DNA of 58,565 nucleotides from Corynebacterium sp. GTDB taxonomy: Bacteria > Actinomycetota > Actinomycetes > Mycobacteriales > Mycobacteriaceae. The stretch spans positions 1-58,565 of the forward strand of contig NZ_JALAGY010000025.1 in assembly GCF_022712195.1 (NCBI RefSeq). Direction: 5' to 3'. Below the pieces are notes generated by a model. That model was not told the origin of the DNA and made no database searches. It saw only the letters and a program-made list of their open reading frames with translations. Positions within the stretch are counted from its first letter, which is position 1, and each line of letters starts with the position of its first letter. This document shows positions 49,924-58,565 of this stretch, piece by piece. A program made the translations under genes and the position numbers.

Positions 49924-50307
49924 TCAGTCGGCCGAAGGCTGCACGGACCGGATCACCGCGCCTCTGAGGGCGGCGGAGTCCACGACCGTGTGACCGCCGT
50001 GCATCCGCAGCGGGAGGTCGTTGACGTCGACGCCCTCCAGCCCGACCGCGCCGCTGTCCCCGGCGGAGAGCATGACGGGCCTCCCACGCCTGCGTGTCTC
50101 CATCCGCCTCACCGTGCCGCGCAGGACACGGTCGCCGACCTCCAGGGCCGCCGGCGCCCCCACCACCACCGCGCCGGACTCCACGGTACCGGTGAACAAC
50201 CTGCCCCTCCCCGTGACGGTGAAGACGTCGTCGACCCGGAACACGAAGGGCGTGGCCGGGTCCACCGTCTCCGCCTGCCGGTGTGGCCGCCCGCTGAACA
50301 ATGCCAT
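49924..50307 (-). CDS. EF-Tu domain-2-only protein
   Basis: 127 residues. The core (VFRVDDVFTVTGRGRLFTGTVESG then LEVGDRVLRGTVRRMETRRR and GDSGAVGLEGVDVNDL) is the second (beta-barrel) domain of EF-Tu-like translation GTPases, with no G domain and no domain 3. Such EF-Tu/IF-2/RF-3-like short proteins are found in actinobacteria but have no assigned role. It could be a decayed factor fragment, yet the frame is clean and codon use is ordinary. It is convergent with rsgA and divergent from furA. Confidence 0.82.
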   Translation of the reverse strand: MALFSGRPHRQAETVDPATPFVFRVDDVFTVTGRGRLFTGTVESGAVVVGAPAALEVGDRVLRGTVRRMETRRRGRPVMLSAGDSGAVGLEGVDVNDLPLRMHGGHTVVDSAALRGAVIRSVQPSAD

Positions 50308-50378
50308 GTGCCGAGCATAGAGGATGCCCGGTCAACCGGCGCGCGAAGCTATACCTGTCTATTTTTATTAATTCAAAG

Positions 50379-50407
50379 TTGTGAGAGTTCAAATCTGTCG
50401 GTACGGT
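50379..50407 (+). promoter_or_regulatory. Promoter and operator region of furA-katG
   Basis: TTGTGA (50379-50384) and TACGGT (50402-50407) are 17 bases apart, with the ATG of furA seven bases further, so the mRNA is probably leaderless. An A+T-rich tract (50351-50378) precedes it. TTCAAA is repeated at 50372-50377 and 50388-50393, flanking the -35 box, a plausible FurA operator. Confidence 0.65.
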
Positions 50408-50413
50408 GGTGTC

Positions 50414-50905
50414 ATGCGCACAGATCCGACAGCATCCTGGGCCGAGCAGGTGCGGCAGCTGGGGCTCCGGGCCACACCGGGCCGCGTCGCCGCCCTGCGG
50501 TACCTGCATGACCACCCCCACAGCACCGCCGCACAGGTCCACGCCGGGATCAGCGGGGAGCTGCCCACGGTGTCCATGCAGTCCGTCCACAACGTGGTCA
50601 ACGATCTGAGCGCACGCGGACTCCTCCGCCGCATCGACCTCCCCGGCGCGGGTGCCGCACGTTTCGAGACCAACGCGGAGGACAACCACCACCACATCCA
50701 GTGTGTGGTGTGCGGCCGGCTCGAGGACGTCGAGTGCGTCATCGGCCACGCCCCCTGCCTGACCCCCGCCGAGGGGCACGGTATGCACACCGTGCTCGCG
50801 GCGGACGTCATGTTCCGCGCCGTCTGCGAGGACTGCGCGACCGACGAGAACACCCACACCCCGACCCACACCCCGACTCACACCCAGGAGAAGATCCATG
50901 ACTGA
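50414..50905 (+). CDS. furA: Fur-family regulator of katG
   Basis: 163 residues. The N-terminal winged helix ([29 protein letters not shown] then [19 protein letters not shown]) is followed by the metal-binding half with [20 protein letters not shown] and CEDCATDE. The two CxxC pairs form the structural zinc site. It is a peroxide-responsive repressor of the catalase-peroxidase gene that follows. The C-terminal tail [11 protein letters not shown] is an unusual Thr-His-Pro repeat not expected in the family. Its end overlaps the katG start by eight bases. Confidence 0.95.
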   Translation: MRTDPTASWAEQVRQLGLRATPGRVAALRYLHDHPHSTAAQVHAGISGELPTVSMQSVHNVVNDLSARGLLRRIDLPGAGAARFETNAEDNHHHIQCVVCGRLEDVECVIGHAPCLTPAEGHGMHTVLAADVMFRAVCEDCATDENTHTPTHTPTHTQEKIHD

Positions 50906-53180
50906 CCCGATGTCCGGTTGCCCTGTCGCCCACGGCGGCGGCTCCACGCCCCAGGGCGGCCACGCGCCGCAGGAGTCCCAGGCCGAGCGCGGCGAGGCCC
51001 AGGGCGCCCGCCTGCCGCTGCCCACCGAGGGCAACGCGAACCAGCGTTGGTGGCCCAAGCGGCTGAACCTGCGGCTGCTGGCGCACAACCCGCAGGAGAT
51101 CCGCCCGACCTCGGCGGACTTCGACTACGCCGAAGCCTTCAGCCGTCTCGACCTCGCCGAGGTCAAGAAGGACATCGAGGAGGTCCTGACCACCTCGCAG
51201 TCGTGGTGGCCGGCGGACTTCGGCCACTACGGTCCCCTGATCATCCGCATGGCGTGGCACTCCGCCGGCACCTACCGCTCGCAGGACGGACGTGGTGGCG
51301 GCGGCGCCGGCCAGCAGCGCTTCGCACCGCTGAACAGCTGGCCCGACAACGTCGGCCTGGACAAGGCCCGCCGCGTGCTGTGGCCGGTGAAGAAGAAGTA
51401 CGGCCAGAACCTCTCCTGGGGTGACCTGATGATCCTGGCCGGCAACGTGGCCCTGGAGTCCATGGGCTTCGAGACCTTCGGCTTCAGTGGTGGCCGCGAG
51501 GACGTGTGGGAGCCGGAGGACGTCTACTGGGGTTCGGAGACCGACTGGCTCGGTACGGACGCCCGCTACGCCGGCACCAACGAGACCTCCCGTGAGCTGC
51601 AGAAGCCCTTCGGCGCCACCACCATGGGCCTCATCTACGTCAACCCGGAGGGTCCGGAAGGCACCCCCGACCCGGCCGCCGCCGCGCACGACATCCGCGA
51701 GACCTTCGGCCGCATGGGGATGAACGACGAGGAGACCGTCGCCCTGATCGCCGGCGGCCACACCTTCGGCAAGACCCACGGCGCCGCGCCCGACAACGAG
51801 GAGAACGTGGGCCCGGACCCCGAGGCCGCACCGTTGGAGCGCCAGGGCCTGGGCTGGGAGAACCACCACGGCGAGGGCAAGGGCGACGACCAGATCACCT
51901 CCGGCCTGGAGGTCACCTGGACCTACCACCCCACCCGCTGGGACAACGAGTTCTTCCACATCCTCTTCGCCTACGAGTGGGAGCTCACCAAGGGCGAGGG
52001 CGGTCACTTCCACTGGCGTCCGAAGGACGGCGGCGGCGCCGACATGGTCCCCATGGCGCACTCGGACGGCCGGCGTGAGCCGCGCATGCTGACCACCGAC
52101 ATCTCCCTGCGCGTCGACCCCGCGTACGAGAAGATCTCGCGTCGTTTCAAGGACGACCAGGAGGCCCTCAGCGACGCCTTCGCCCGCGCCTGGTTCAAGC
52201 TCACCCACCGTGACATGGGCCCGAAGTCCCGGTACATCGGCCCCGAGGTCCCCTCCGAGGACCTCCTGTGGCAGGACCCGCTGCCCGAGCCCGAGGGCGA
52301 GGGTCTCACCTCCGCCGACATCGAGTCGCTCAAGGGCAAGGTCCTGGACTCCGGTCTCGGTGTGTCCCGCCTGGTGAAGACCGCCTGGGCCTCCGCGTCC
52401 ACCTACCGCGGCACCGACTTCCGCGGTGGCGCCAACGGCGCCCGGATCCGTCTCGAGCCGCAGCGCAGCTGGGAGGCCAATGAGCCGGCCCAGCTCGCCG
52501 AGGTGCTGTCCACGCTGGAGTCGATCCGCACCGACTTCAACGAGAACAACGCCCCACGGCACCTGTCCCTGGCTGACCTGATCGTCCTGGCGGGCAACGC
52601 CGCCATCGAGAAGGCCGCCGCCGACGCCGGCACTCCGGTGACCGTCCCGTTCACCCCGGGACGCGTGGACGCCTCCCAGGAGCAGACGGACGTCGAGTCC
52701 TTCGCCTACCTGGAGCCCCGGGCGGACGGCTTCCGCAACTACCAGGCCTCCGACCTGGACGTCCCCGCCGAGCACCTGCTCGTCGACAAGGCCGACCTGC
52801 TGGGCCTCACCGCCCCGCAGATGACCGTCCTGGTCGGTGGCCTGCGCGCTCTCGGCGCCACCCACGGTTCCTCCGACCACGGTGTCCTCACCGACCGGCC
52901 GGGCGTGCTCAGCAACGACTTCTTCGTCAACCTGCTGGAGCTCGGCAACGACTGGGTCGCCGTGGACGGGAACGCCACCGTCTTCCGCTGCACCGACGGT
53001 GAGACCGGCGAGGAGAAGTGGACCGGCACCAGGGCGGACCTGGTCTTCGCCTCGAACTCCGAGCTGCGTGCCCAGGCCGAGGTGTACGCCAGCGACGACG
53101 CCGCGGACAAGTTCCTCGCCGACTTCGTCGCCGCGTGGACCAAGGTCACCGAGGCCGACCGCTTCGACCTGCACCGCTGA
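50898..53180 (+). CDS. katG: Catalase-peroxidase
   Basis: A class I haem peroxidase that destroys H2O2 and activates isoniazid in mycobacteria. 760 residues. N-terminal domain: [18 protein letters not shown] holds the distal Trp and His. [12 protein letters not shown] gives the Tyr and [10 protein letters not shown] the Met of the Met-Tyr-Trp adduct. [11 protein letters not shown] gives the proximal His. The C-terminal half is the usual non-haem duplicate ([28 protein letters not shown]). The ATG at 50898 lies within the end of furA, preceded by AGGAGAAG. A 20-bp hairpin follows the stop codon. Complete and probably active. Confidence 0.98.
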   Translation: MTDPMSGCPVAHGGGSTPQGGHAPQESQAERGEAQGARLPLPTEGNANQRWWPKRLNLRLLAHNPQEIRPTSADFDYAEAFSRLDLAEVKKDIEEVLTTSQSWWPADFGHYGPLIIRMAWHSAGTYRSQDGRGGGGAGQQRFAPLNSWPDNVGLDKARRVLWPVKKKYGQNLSWGDLMILAGNVALESMGFETFGFSGGREDVWEPEDVYWGSETDWLGTDARYAGTNETSRELQKPFGATTMGLIYVNPEGPEGTPDPAAAAHDIRETFGRMGMNDEETVALIAGGHTFGKTHGAAPDNEENVGPDPEAAPLERQGLGWENHHGEGKGDDQITSGLEVTWTYHPTRWDNEFFHILFAYEWELTKGEGGHFHWRPKDGGGADMVPMAHSDGRREPRMLTTDISLRVDPAYEKISRRFKDDQEALSDAFARAWFKLTHRDMGPKSRYIGPEVPSEDLLWQDPLPEPEGEGLTSADIESLKGKVLDSGLGVSRLVKTAWASASTYRGTDFRGGANGARIRLEPQRSWEANEPAQLAEVLSTLESIRTDFNENNAPRHLSLADLIVLAGNAAIEKAAADAGTPVTVPFTPGRVDASQEQTDVESFAYLEPRADGFRNYQASDLDVPAEHLLVDKADLLGLTAPQMTVLVGGLRALGATHGSSDHGVLTDRPGVLSNDFFVNLLELGNDWVAVDGNATVFRCTDGETGEEKWTGTRADLVFASNSELRAQAEVYASDDAADKFLADFVAAWTKVTEADRFDLHR

Positions 53181-53215
53181 CACGCCCTGCGGGGCGCTGT
53201 GACGCCCGCGCAGTG

Positions 53216-53259
53216 AACGGGTCCGCCCCCACCGGTTCTCCGGTGGGGGCGGACCCGTT
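53216..53259 (+). terminator. Terminator after katG
   Basis: A 20-bp perfect stem (53216-53235 with 53240-53259; core GGGTCCGCCCCCACCGG) around a TTCT tetraloop, followed by a short T tract. It lies between katG and the convergent DUF6912 gene. Confidence 0.85.
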
Positions 53260-53282
53260 TCGCACGTCGGTCGTCCGCCGAC

Positions 53283-53789
53283 CTACATCAGGTCGACGAG
53301 GACCCCGAGTTCACGGGAGTCGTACCAGCTCATCAGGTTGTCCTCGCAGTCACCGAGCGTGATCTCCGCGTCCTGGTCCCCCAGGTCGGCGGCGTCGACG
53401 GCCTCGATCGCCGCCGCGGTGGCCGGCTCATTGCCCTCGTCGTCCACGTGGATCGCCACCAGGTCGTCCACCGAGACCACCGGTGAACTCAACCGGACGA
53501 CGGACTCACCCTTCTCCGGCTCCGGGGTGACCGTGGCGTCGTCCAGCTCGAAGGAGGCCACGACCCGACGGTGCGGGAAACGGTCCTCGTCGCCGATCCC
53601 CAGCAGCCGCAGGGACGCCCGGGCGGCCTCGAGGAAGGCCGCGTAGGAGATCTCCTCGTCGTCCCCCGCGGTGTAGAACTCCCGCAGCGCCGGGGTGAGC
53701 GCGAACCCGACACCCGAACGCACCGGCATCCTCCCCTCGCGTGCGAGGGTCCCGAGCATGCCGAAGGTCGCCGGTACGAAGACTCGCAT
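53283..53789 (-). CDS. DUF6912 family protein
   Basis: 168 residues; it begins MRVFVPATFGMLGTLAREG and contains ALTPALREFYTAGDDEEISYAAF, followed by an acidic C-terminal half (AIHVDDEGNEPATAAAIEAVDAADLGD type) and SWYDSRELGVLVDLM. This is the actinobacterial DUF6912 family (near secA1 in M. tuberculosis too). No catalytic motif is seen. It starts one base after the stop codon of the upstream HAD-like gene on the same strand, so the pair is one operon. Confidence 0.85.
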   Translation of the reverse strand: MRVFVPATFGMLGTLAREGRMPVRSGVGFALTPALREFYTAGDDEEISYAAFLEAARASLRLLGIGDEDRFPHRRVVASFELDDATVTPEPEKGESVVRLSSPVVSVDDLVAIHVDDEGNEPATAAAIEAVDAADLGDQDAEITLGDCEDNLMSWYDSRELGVLVDLM

Positions 53790-53790
53790 C

Positions 53791-54201
53791 CTAGTACGTC
53801 CCTTCGAGTCCGAGCAGCCCGGAGATCTCCACGATCGCCCGGTCGAACTGCTGGTAGTACACGCCGATCAGGCCGGACTCCACCGCACCCTTGACGTTGA
53901 GGATCGAGTCGTCGACCAGGATGCAGTCACTCACGTCGACGCCGAGCCGGTCCGCGGTGATCATGAAGATCTCCGGGTCCGGCTTGTCCACACCGACCTC
54001 CCCGGACAGGACCACGGTGTCGACGTAGCCGGCCTCCTCCCAGGTGCGGATCGGGTCCGCACCGGGGCCACCCGGGTCGTTCGAGAGGATCGCCGTTCCG
54101 TAGCCGGCGTCCCTGGCCGCGGTGAGGACCTTGCGCCAGCGACGGCGGTCCTCCTCCGCTCCGTCGAGGACGCCACAGTAGTCCACAATCAATGCTCGCA
54201 T
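53791..54201 (-). CDS. Minimal HAD-superfamily hydrolase lacking a cap domain
   Basis: 136 residues, well below the ~200-230 of HAD-IA phosphatases. The four HAD motifs are present: LIVDYCGVLDG (Asp7; the second Asp of DxD is Cys), AILSNDPGG (Ser/Asn-Asp), GVDKPDPEIF (Lys) and CILVDDSILNVKGA (acidic pair). Only ~30 residues separate motifs I and II, so the C1 cap is missing and the active site should be open to large substrates. The Cys in place of the acid/base Asp makes phosphatase activity uncertain. Directly upstream of the DUF6912 gene. Confidence 0.85.
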   Translation of the reverse strand: MRALIVDYCGVLDGAEEDRRRWRKVLTAARDAGYGTAILSNDPGGPGADPIRTWEEAGYVDTVVLSGEVGVDKPDPEIFMITADRLGVDVSDCILVDDSILNVKGAVESGLIGVYYQQFDRAIVEISGLLGLEGTY

Positions 54202-54241
54202 AACTCACATTGTGCCACGCTGACCGCTATCATCGTCGAGC

Positions 54242-54790
54242 ATGGGGGCTGTACCGGGGAACACCGAGGAAAAGACACCTGCGTCACCGGCGAGGACGCG
54301 CTACGAGGCGGTGCCGGGACTGGTCTACCTGCGCCGTCCGGGGCCGGTGGCCACGCGCGGGGTCCGCTCCCCCGCCGACGCACCCTCCACCGGGGCCACG
54401 AGCACCTCAGACACCGCAGTGGCGGCGGATCCGCCGCCGGCCACCGACGGACGCACTGCGCCGGCGGTCCGGGCCCGCGTCGGGATGCTGGTCGGGGTCT
54501 GGCTGGAGGTGCTCGACGGCCGGCGTCCGGTCTCCGTGCTCAGGAAAGGCCCGTTCTCGCCCCGGGTCTCCGACGACCTGCGGGGCCGGATCCGCGACTC
54601 CCGCCCGTCGCCGGGCGACACCTCCCCCCGGCCGGTGTCACGGGTGCTGAGCGTGCACCTGCCGCCCACGCACCCGGAGCGGCTCACGTTCACCGCCAGT
54701 GTGGCCCACGGTGACCGGGTACGGGCGGTCGCCGGACACCTCGCCCGCTACGACGGGCGCTGGCGCATCGAGACGCTCACGCTGATCTGA
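54242..54790 (+). CDS. Rv3235-like family protein
   Basis: 182 residues. A Pro/Ala/Thr-rich, probably disordered N-terminus (~75 residues) is followed by a compact C-terminal domain: RVGMLVGVWLEVLDGRRPVSVLRKG, SRVLSVHLPPTHPERLTFTASVAHGDRVRAVAGHL and YDGRWRIETLTLI. The latter resembles the NTF2/SnoaL-like fold of the actinobacterial Rv3235 family, located near secA1 also in M. tuberculosis. TATCAT (54228-54233) is eight bases before the ATG, suggesting a short or absent leader. Divergent from the HAD gene, convergent with secA. Function unknown. Confidence 0.82.
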   Translation: MGAVPGNTEEKTPASPARTRYEAVPGLVYLRRPGPVATRGVRSPADAPSTGATSTSDTAVAADPPPATDGRTAPAVRARVGMLVGVWLEVLDGRRPVSVLRKGPFSPRVSDDLRGRIRDSRPSPGDTSPRPVSRVLSVHLPPTHPERLTFTASVAHGDRVRAVAGHLARYDGRWRIETLTLI

Positions 54791-54838
54791 CCCCGGTCCG
54801 CCCACCGGCCGGTCGACGTGCACCGGCGGTCGGCGGGC

Positions 54839-57484
54839 CTACCCGCCGATGATCGTCTTCGGCACCGACTTCTGCTGCTCCTGCTCCTGCGAGGTGCGGG
54901 TGTCAGCCGGGTCGTCGATGTTCAGGGGACCGTCCTGCGGCCCGCCCTGTTCAGCCTTCTGCTGCCGGAGCTGCTTTCGCACCAGGAAGAGCTGACGGAT
55001 CGTCTCCTCCTTGATGCCGTCGTTCATCCGGCCGAACATGTCACCGCCCTCACGCTGGTACTCGACCAGCGGGTCGCGCTGCGCCATGGCCCGCAGGCCG
55101 ATGCCCTCCTTGAGGTAGTCCATCTCGTAGAGGTGCTCGCGCCACTTCTGGTCGACGACGTTGAGCACCACGCCGCGCTCCATGCCGCGCATCTGGTCCT
55201 CGCCGCCGACCGAGGTGACCGACTCCTCCAGCTCGTCGTAGAGCTTGTGTGCGTCCTCCTGCAGTGCGCGGAGCAGCTGGGAGGCGGTGAGCTCGCCGGG
55301 GGAACCGTACTCCGAACCGTCGATCAGTTCGGTGTAGGACACCGACGGACCGTAGAGGGCGTCCAGCGCCGACCACAGTTCATCGAGGTCCCAGTCCTCC
55401 ACGTAGCCTTCGGCGGTCGCGCCGTCGACGTAGGCCGCGATGGTGTCGTCCATCATCGCGCGGACGTTGTCGGCGATGTCCTCGCCCTCGAGAATCTGAC
55501 GACGCTCCCGGTAGATGACCTTGCGCTGCTCGTTGAGGACCTCGTCGTACTTGAGCACGTTCTTGCGCATCTCGAAGTTCGAGTTCTCCACCTGGGCCTG
55601 CGCACCCTTGATCGCGTTGGTGACCATCTTGGAGTCGATCGGCATGTCGTCCGGCACATTGAGCCGGGTCATGAGGTTCTCCATGGTCTGACCGACGAAA
55701 CGGGTCATCAGGTCGTCACGCATCGACAGGTAGAAACGGGTCTCACCCGGGTCTCCCTGACGGGCCGAACGGCCACGCAGCTGGTTGTCGATACGCCGTG
55801 ACTCGTGGCGCTCGGTGGCCAGCACGTACAGTCCGCCGACCTCGCAGACCTTCTCGGCCTCCTCCTTCGACTTCCGGCGGGCCTTGACGATCTCCTCGTC
55901 CCAGGCCTCCTGGTACGCCTCGGGGTCCTCGACCGGGTCGAGCCCACGCTCACGCAGGGTGAGGTCGCAGATGATGTCGGGGTTGCCGCCGAGCACGATG
56001 TCGGTACCACGGCCGGCCATGTTCGTCGCCACCGTGACGGCGCCGAGACGGCCCGCCTGGGCCACGAACTCGGCCTCCTTCTCGTGCTGCTTGGCGTTGA
56101 GGACGTTGTGCCGGATGTGCCGCGCCTGCAGGAGCTTCGACAGGTACTCGGACCGCTCCACGGAGGTGGTGCCGACGAGGACCGGCTGGCCCTTCTCGAC
56201 ACGCTCGGCGATGTCGTCGGCCACGGCCTCGAACTTCGCCTCCTGGGTCTTGTACACCAGGTCGATGTGGTCGTGGCGCTGGTTCGGCTTGTTGGTGGGG
56301 ATCGACGCCACGTCGAGCTTGTAGATCGACTTCAGCTCCGCGGCCTCGGTCTCGGCCGTACCGGTCATACCGGCCAACTTGTCGTAGAGGCGGAAGTAGT
56401 TCTGCAGGGTCACCGTGGCGAGGGTCTGGTTCTCGTTCTTGATCTCCACACCCTCCTTCGCCTCGATGGCCTGGTGCATGCCCTCGTTGTAGCGGCGCCC
56501 GTCAAGGATGCGGCCGGTGAACTCGTCGACGATGACGACCTCACCCTTGCGGACGATGTAGTCCTTGTCCTTGGTGAACAGCTCCTTGGCCTTGATGGCG
56601 TTGTTCAGGTAGCTGACCAGCTGGGAATGCTCCGGGGAGTAGAGGTTGTCGATGCCGAGCTGGTCCTCGACGAACTCCACGCCCTCCTCCTTCACACCCA
56701 CGGTCTTCTTCTTCGGATCGACCTCGTAGTGGATGTCCAGGGTCATCTTCGGCACGATCCGGGCGAAGGCGGTGAACCACTGGGAGGAGCCGGACACCGG
56801 GCCGGAGATGATCAACGGGGTACGAGCCTCGTCGATGAGGATGGAGTCGACCTCGTCGACGATGGCGTAGTTGTGGCTGGAGTCCCGCCGCTGGACCAGG
56901 TCGTCCAGGGAGTGGGCCATGTTGTCACGCAGGTAGTCGAAACCGAACTCGTTGTTCGTCCCGTAGGTGATGTCCGCGGCGTAGGCCTTGCGCCGGTCCG
57001 CCGGACGCTTGCCCGACAGGATGACGTCCGTCTCCAGGCCGAGGAAACGGTGGACACGGCCCATCCACTCCGAGTCACGGCGTGCGAGGTAGTCGTTGAC
57101 GGTGACGACGTGGACACCCTTGCCCGACAGGCCGTTGAGGTATGCCGGGAGCACACAGGTCAAGGTCTTGCCCTCACCGGTCTTCATCTCCGCGACATAC
57201 CCCCAGTGCAGGGCTGCACCACCCATGACCTGCACCTTGTAGTGCTTCTGCCCCAGCACGCGCCACGACGCCTCACGTGCCGTGGCGAAGGCCTCGAGGA
57301 GGATGTCGTCGAGGCTCTCCCCCTTCTCGAGACGTGCGCGGAATTCAGCGGTCTTGCCCTGCAGTTCCTCGTCCGAGAGGGCGGCGTACTCGTCCTCCTT
57401 GGCGATGACCTGGTCCGCGATCGCGGACAGTCGCTTGACGGCGCGGCCTTCACCGAGGCGGAGAATCTTCGAAAGTCCTAGCAC
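54839..57484 (-). CDS. secA: Preprotein translocase ATPase SecA (SecA1)
   Basis: Drives Sec-dependent export. 881 residues from a GTG with AAGGGA eight bases before it. NBD1: [19 protein letters not shown] (Walker A) and [18 protein letters not shown] (DEVD). A preprotein cross-linking domain lies in between, and NBD2 has [19 protein letters not shown] and [22 protein letters not shown]. The helical scaffold and wing regions end in [22 protein letters not shown]. The C-terminal tail is short and lacks the SecB/zinc-binding Cys motif, as usual in actinobacteria. The length and N-terminal [16 protein letters not shown] identify it as the essential SecA1 rather than the accessory SecA2. Confidence 0.98.
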   Translation of the reverse strand: MLGLSKILRLGEGRAVKRLSAIADQVIAKEDEYAALSDEELQGKTAEFRARLEKGESLDDILLEAFATAREASWRVLGQKHYKVQVMGGAALHWGYVAEMKTGEGKTLTCVLPAYLNGLSGKGVHVVTVNDYLARRDSEWMGRVHRFLGLETDVILSGKRPADRRKAYAADITYGTNNEFGFDYLRDNMAHSLDDLVQRRDSSHNYAIVDEVDSILIDEARTPLIISGPVSGSSQWFTAFARIVPKMTLDIHYEVDPKKKTVGVKEEGVEFVEDQLGIDNLYSPEHSQLVSYLNNAIKAKELFTKDKDYIVRKGEVVIVDEFTGRILDGRRYNEGMHQAIEAKEGVEIKNENQTLATVTLQNYFRLYDKLAGMTGTAETEAAELKSIYKLDVASIPTNKPNQRHDHIDLVYKTQEAKFEAVADDIAERVEKGQPVLVGTTSVERSEYLSKLLQARHIRHNVLNAKQHEKEAEFVAQAGRLGAVTVATNMAGRGTDIVLGGNPDIICDLTLRERGLDPVEDPEAYQEAWDEEIVKARRKSKEEAEKVCEVGGLYVLATERHESRRIDNQLRGRSARQGDPGETRFYLSMRDDLMTRFVGQTMENLMTRLNVPDDMPIDSKMVTNAIKGAQAQVENSNFEMRKNVLKYDEVLNEQRKVIYRERRQILEGEDIADNVRAMMDDTIAAYVDGATAEGYVEDWDLDELWSALDALYGPSVSYTELIDGSEYGSPGELTASQLLRALQEDAHKLYDELEESVTSVGGEDQMRGMERGVVLNVVDQKWREHLYEMDYLKEGIGLRAMAQRDPLVEYQREGGDMFGRMNDGIKEETIRQLFLVRKQLRQQKAEQGGPQDGPLNIDDPADTRTSQEQEQQKSVPKTIIGG

Positions 57485-57547
57485 GTGCTATTCGTCCCTT
57501 ACCTTGTGTTGCACCTGTGGGTTCTTGCTGGCGTTGTTGCTCGGGGT

Positions 57548-57594
57548 CTTGAACGGGTACCCGGGCACCCGTGCGAGATCAAGCTTTCAGTCTA
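57548..57594 (-). promoter_or_regulatory. Candidate secA promoter and 5' leader hairpin
   Basis: On the minus strand TAGACT (57594-57589) could be a -10 box, giving a ~98-base leader. The leader begins with a hairpin: CTTGA/TCAAG (57548-57552/57579-57583) enclosing ACGGGT/ACCCGT (57553-57558/57567-57572). The -35 region (TGTGCA) is weak. secA is therefore likely transcribed separately from hpf. Confidence 0.4.
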
Positions 57595-57669
57595 CCTCCG
57601 CCACCGCGCCTTGCACAGCAGAAGACACCGTAGGTGCCGACGACACCTGCGGCACCGACGGCACAACGC

Positions 57670-57712
57670 GGTCGGCGGCCCCGGGGACGTGGTGTCCCCG
57701 GGGCCGCCGACC
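57670..57712 (-). terminator. Terminator after hpf
   Basis: A 19-bp perfect stem (57670-57688 with 57694-57712; core GGTCGGCGGCCCCGGGGAC) with a five-base loop lies 28 bases beyond the hpf stop codon and well before secA. No T-run. Confidence 0.75.
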
Positions 57713-57740
57713 GGCCGGACGGTACAGGTCCTGCCGTCCG

Positions 57741-58421
57741 CTACTCCCCGTCCTCGGCACCGCCGGTCAGGGCGATCAGACCGTAGTCGTAGGCACGTCG
57801 GCGGTACACCACCGACGGGCGACCGGTCGCCTCGTTGACGAACAGGTAGAAGTCGTGGCCCACCAGCTCCATCTCGCTCAGCGCGTCATCCACACTGATC
57901 GGGGTGGCCGGGTGCTCCTTCTCACGGACGATCCGGCCGGGCTGGAACTGCTCGGCGTAGGGGTCGACGTCGAAGGGACCCGGCTGTTCCGCAGCCTCCT
58001 GCTCCGCCTCCTGGACGAGGTCGGCCGTGGCCTCCCCGACGGAGACCGGGGCACGATGCCCGGACCGCGAGATCTTGCGGCGTGCCTTGACCTTGCGCAG
58101 GGACCGCTCCATCTTGGCGATGGCCGACTCCAGTGCGGCGTAGAAGGAATCCTCCTTCGCCTCCGCACGGGCGATGTGCCCCTTGCCGGTGGCGGTGATC
58201 TGGATGCGGTCGGACTCGTCCGCACGGCGCGGGTTGCGCTCGTGCTGGAGCTCCACATGGAAGTAGGTGAGGGTCGGATCGAGCCGTTCGACCTTGGCGA
58301 GCTTCGCGTTCACCCGCTCTGCGAAGTGCTCGGGAATCTCCACGTTGCGGCCGGTGATCTCCACCTGCGCCTCCGGAGCAGCACCCTCTGCCGTGATGTC
58401 CTGCTGGTTCTGGACGGTCAT
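57741..58421 (-). CDS. hpf: Long-form ribosome hibernation-promoting factor
   Basis: 226 residues. The N-terminal S30AE/YfiA domain (VEITGRNVEIPEHFAERVNAKLAKV, YFHVELQHERNPRRADESDR and DSFYAALESAIAKMERSLRKVKARRK) binds the decoding centre. The C-terminal domain (ISVDDALSEMELVGHDFYLFVNEATGR to VVYRRRAYDYGLIAL) makes the 100S dimer contacts of long HPF. The linker is acidic and Pro/Gln-rich. Start at 58421 (GGAGG six bases before); ATGs at 58427 and 58454 are alternatives. It lies upstream of secA on the same strand but is separated by a strong hairpin, so it is likely an independent unit expressed in stationary phase. Confidence 0.96.
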   Translation of the reverse strand: MTVQNQQDITAEGAAPEAQVEITGRNVEIPEHFAERVNAKLAKVERLDPTLTYFHVELQHERNPRRADESDRIQITATGKGHIARAEAKEDSFYAALESAIAKMERSLRKVKARRKISRSGHRAPVSVGEATADLVQEAEQEAAEQPGPFDVDPYAEQFQPGRIVREKEHPATPISVDDALSEMELVGHDFYLFVNEATGRPSVVYRRRAYDYGLIALTGGAEDGE

Positions 58422-58565
58422 ACTCATCCTCCCGGTCTCCACGCCGCCTGCCACCGGTGAACGGGATTGTCCACCGACGACCTGTTGGCGACATCTTCCC
58501 TCCCGATAGTACCGACGTTCAGGCGGCGCCGGGGCCGGCCCGCACCACCCGTGCCCCCGCTGACC

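Noticed and set aside
50808..53183. 791-codon open frame opposite katG
   Set aside because: Antisense shadow of a highly conserved gene; no family resemblance.
55805..57481. 558-codon open frame opposite secA
   Set aside because: Shadow of secA; Gly/Val/His/Leu-biased with no motif.
1..58565. Prophage, integrative element or insertion sequence
   Set aside because: No integrase, transposase, phage structural gene or attachment duplication was seen; the one tRNA gene has no duplicated 3' end nearby.

Overview
The window is about 58.6 kb of very GC-rich actinobacterial chromosome. It most likely comes from a Corynebacterium of the high-GC type. The evidence is the gene order: whcE/whiB1 – bL37 – rshA – sigH – HMCES – aroA – rsgA; the fruR–fruK–ptsF operon; and the UPF0182 – PPA1309 – PDZ protease – zincin – E1-like – uvrD2 – K+ channel – adnB – adnA – TIGR02569 – DUF3152 – DUF3107 – DEAD helicase – Rv3212-like run, which parallels the M. 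tuberculosis Rv3193c–Rv3240c region. Species is not assignable by eye. I see no rRNA, CRISPR array, insertion sequence or prophage. Nearly all of it is core chromosome, with a more accessory-looking stretch at 1–5.1 kb.

Layout. 0–5.1 kb: the 3' end of a phytoene-dehydrogenase-like flavoprotein, a DUF3995 membrane protein, an ECF sigma factor carrying a SnoaL-like domain with a downstream RibD/DHFR-fold reductase, and an ABC-F protein preceded by a hexapeptide leader ORF and hairpins. 5.1–9.4 kb: a DUF6350–purN–purH operon. 9.6–14.5 kb: secreted M23 peptidase, pcrA, chorismate mutase and a secreted S1 protease. 14.7–18.8 kb: leaderless, translationally coupled fruR–fruK–ptsF for fructose uptake. 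18.8–20.7 kb: secreted PAP2 acid phosphatase and the initiator tRNA between two look-alike terminators. 20.8–28.9 kb: a block rich in proteases, ending in an orphan TOMM/E1-like protein. 28.9–40.1 kb: a double-strand-break processing block on the minus strand (adnA, adnB, a K+ channel, uvrD2) with a TIGR02569 kinase-like gene upstream. 40.2–44.8 kb: envelope proteins and a DEAD-box helicase. 45.3–46.8 kb: the thiol-stress locus whcE, bL37, rshA, sigH, with a good SigH-type autoregulatory promoter. 46.8–49.9 kb: HMCES, aroA, rsgA. 49.9–53.3 kb: an EF-Tu domain-2-only protein divergent from furA–katG. 53.3–58.4 kb: DUF6912, a minimal HAD hydrolase, an Rv3235-like protein, secA1 and hpf.

Themes. 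DNA repair recurs (pcrA, uvrD2, adnAB, HMCES), as do redox and heat stress (sigH/rshA, whcE, furA/katG). Several genes have a -10-like hexamer 6–9 bases before the start codon, suggesting leaderless mRNAs. The best candidates for under-described biology are the ABC-F leader, the protease block with its orphan TOMM-like protein, the EF-Tu domain-2 protein, and the Cys3-His form of the UvrD2 zinc motif. Function calls come from reading translations and remembered family features; no database search was run.
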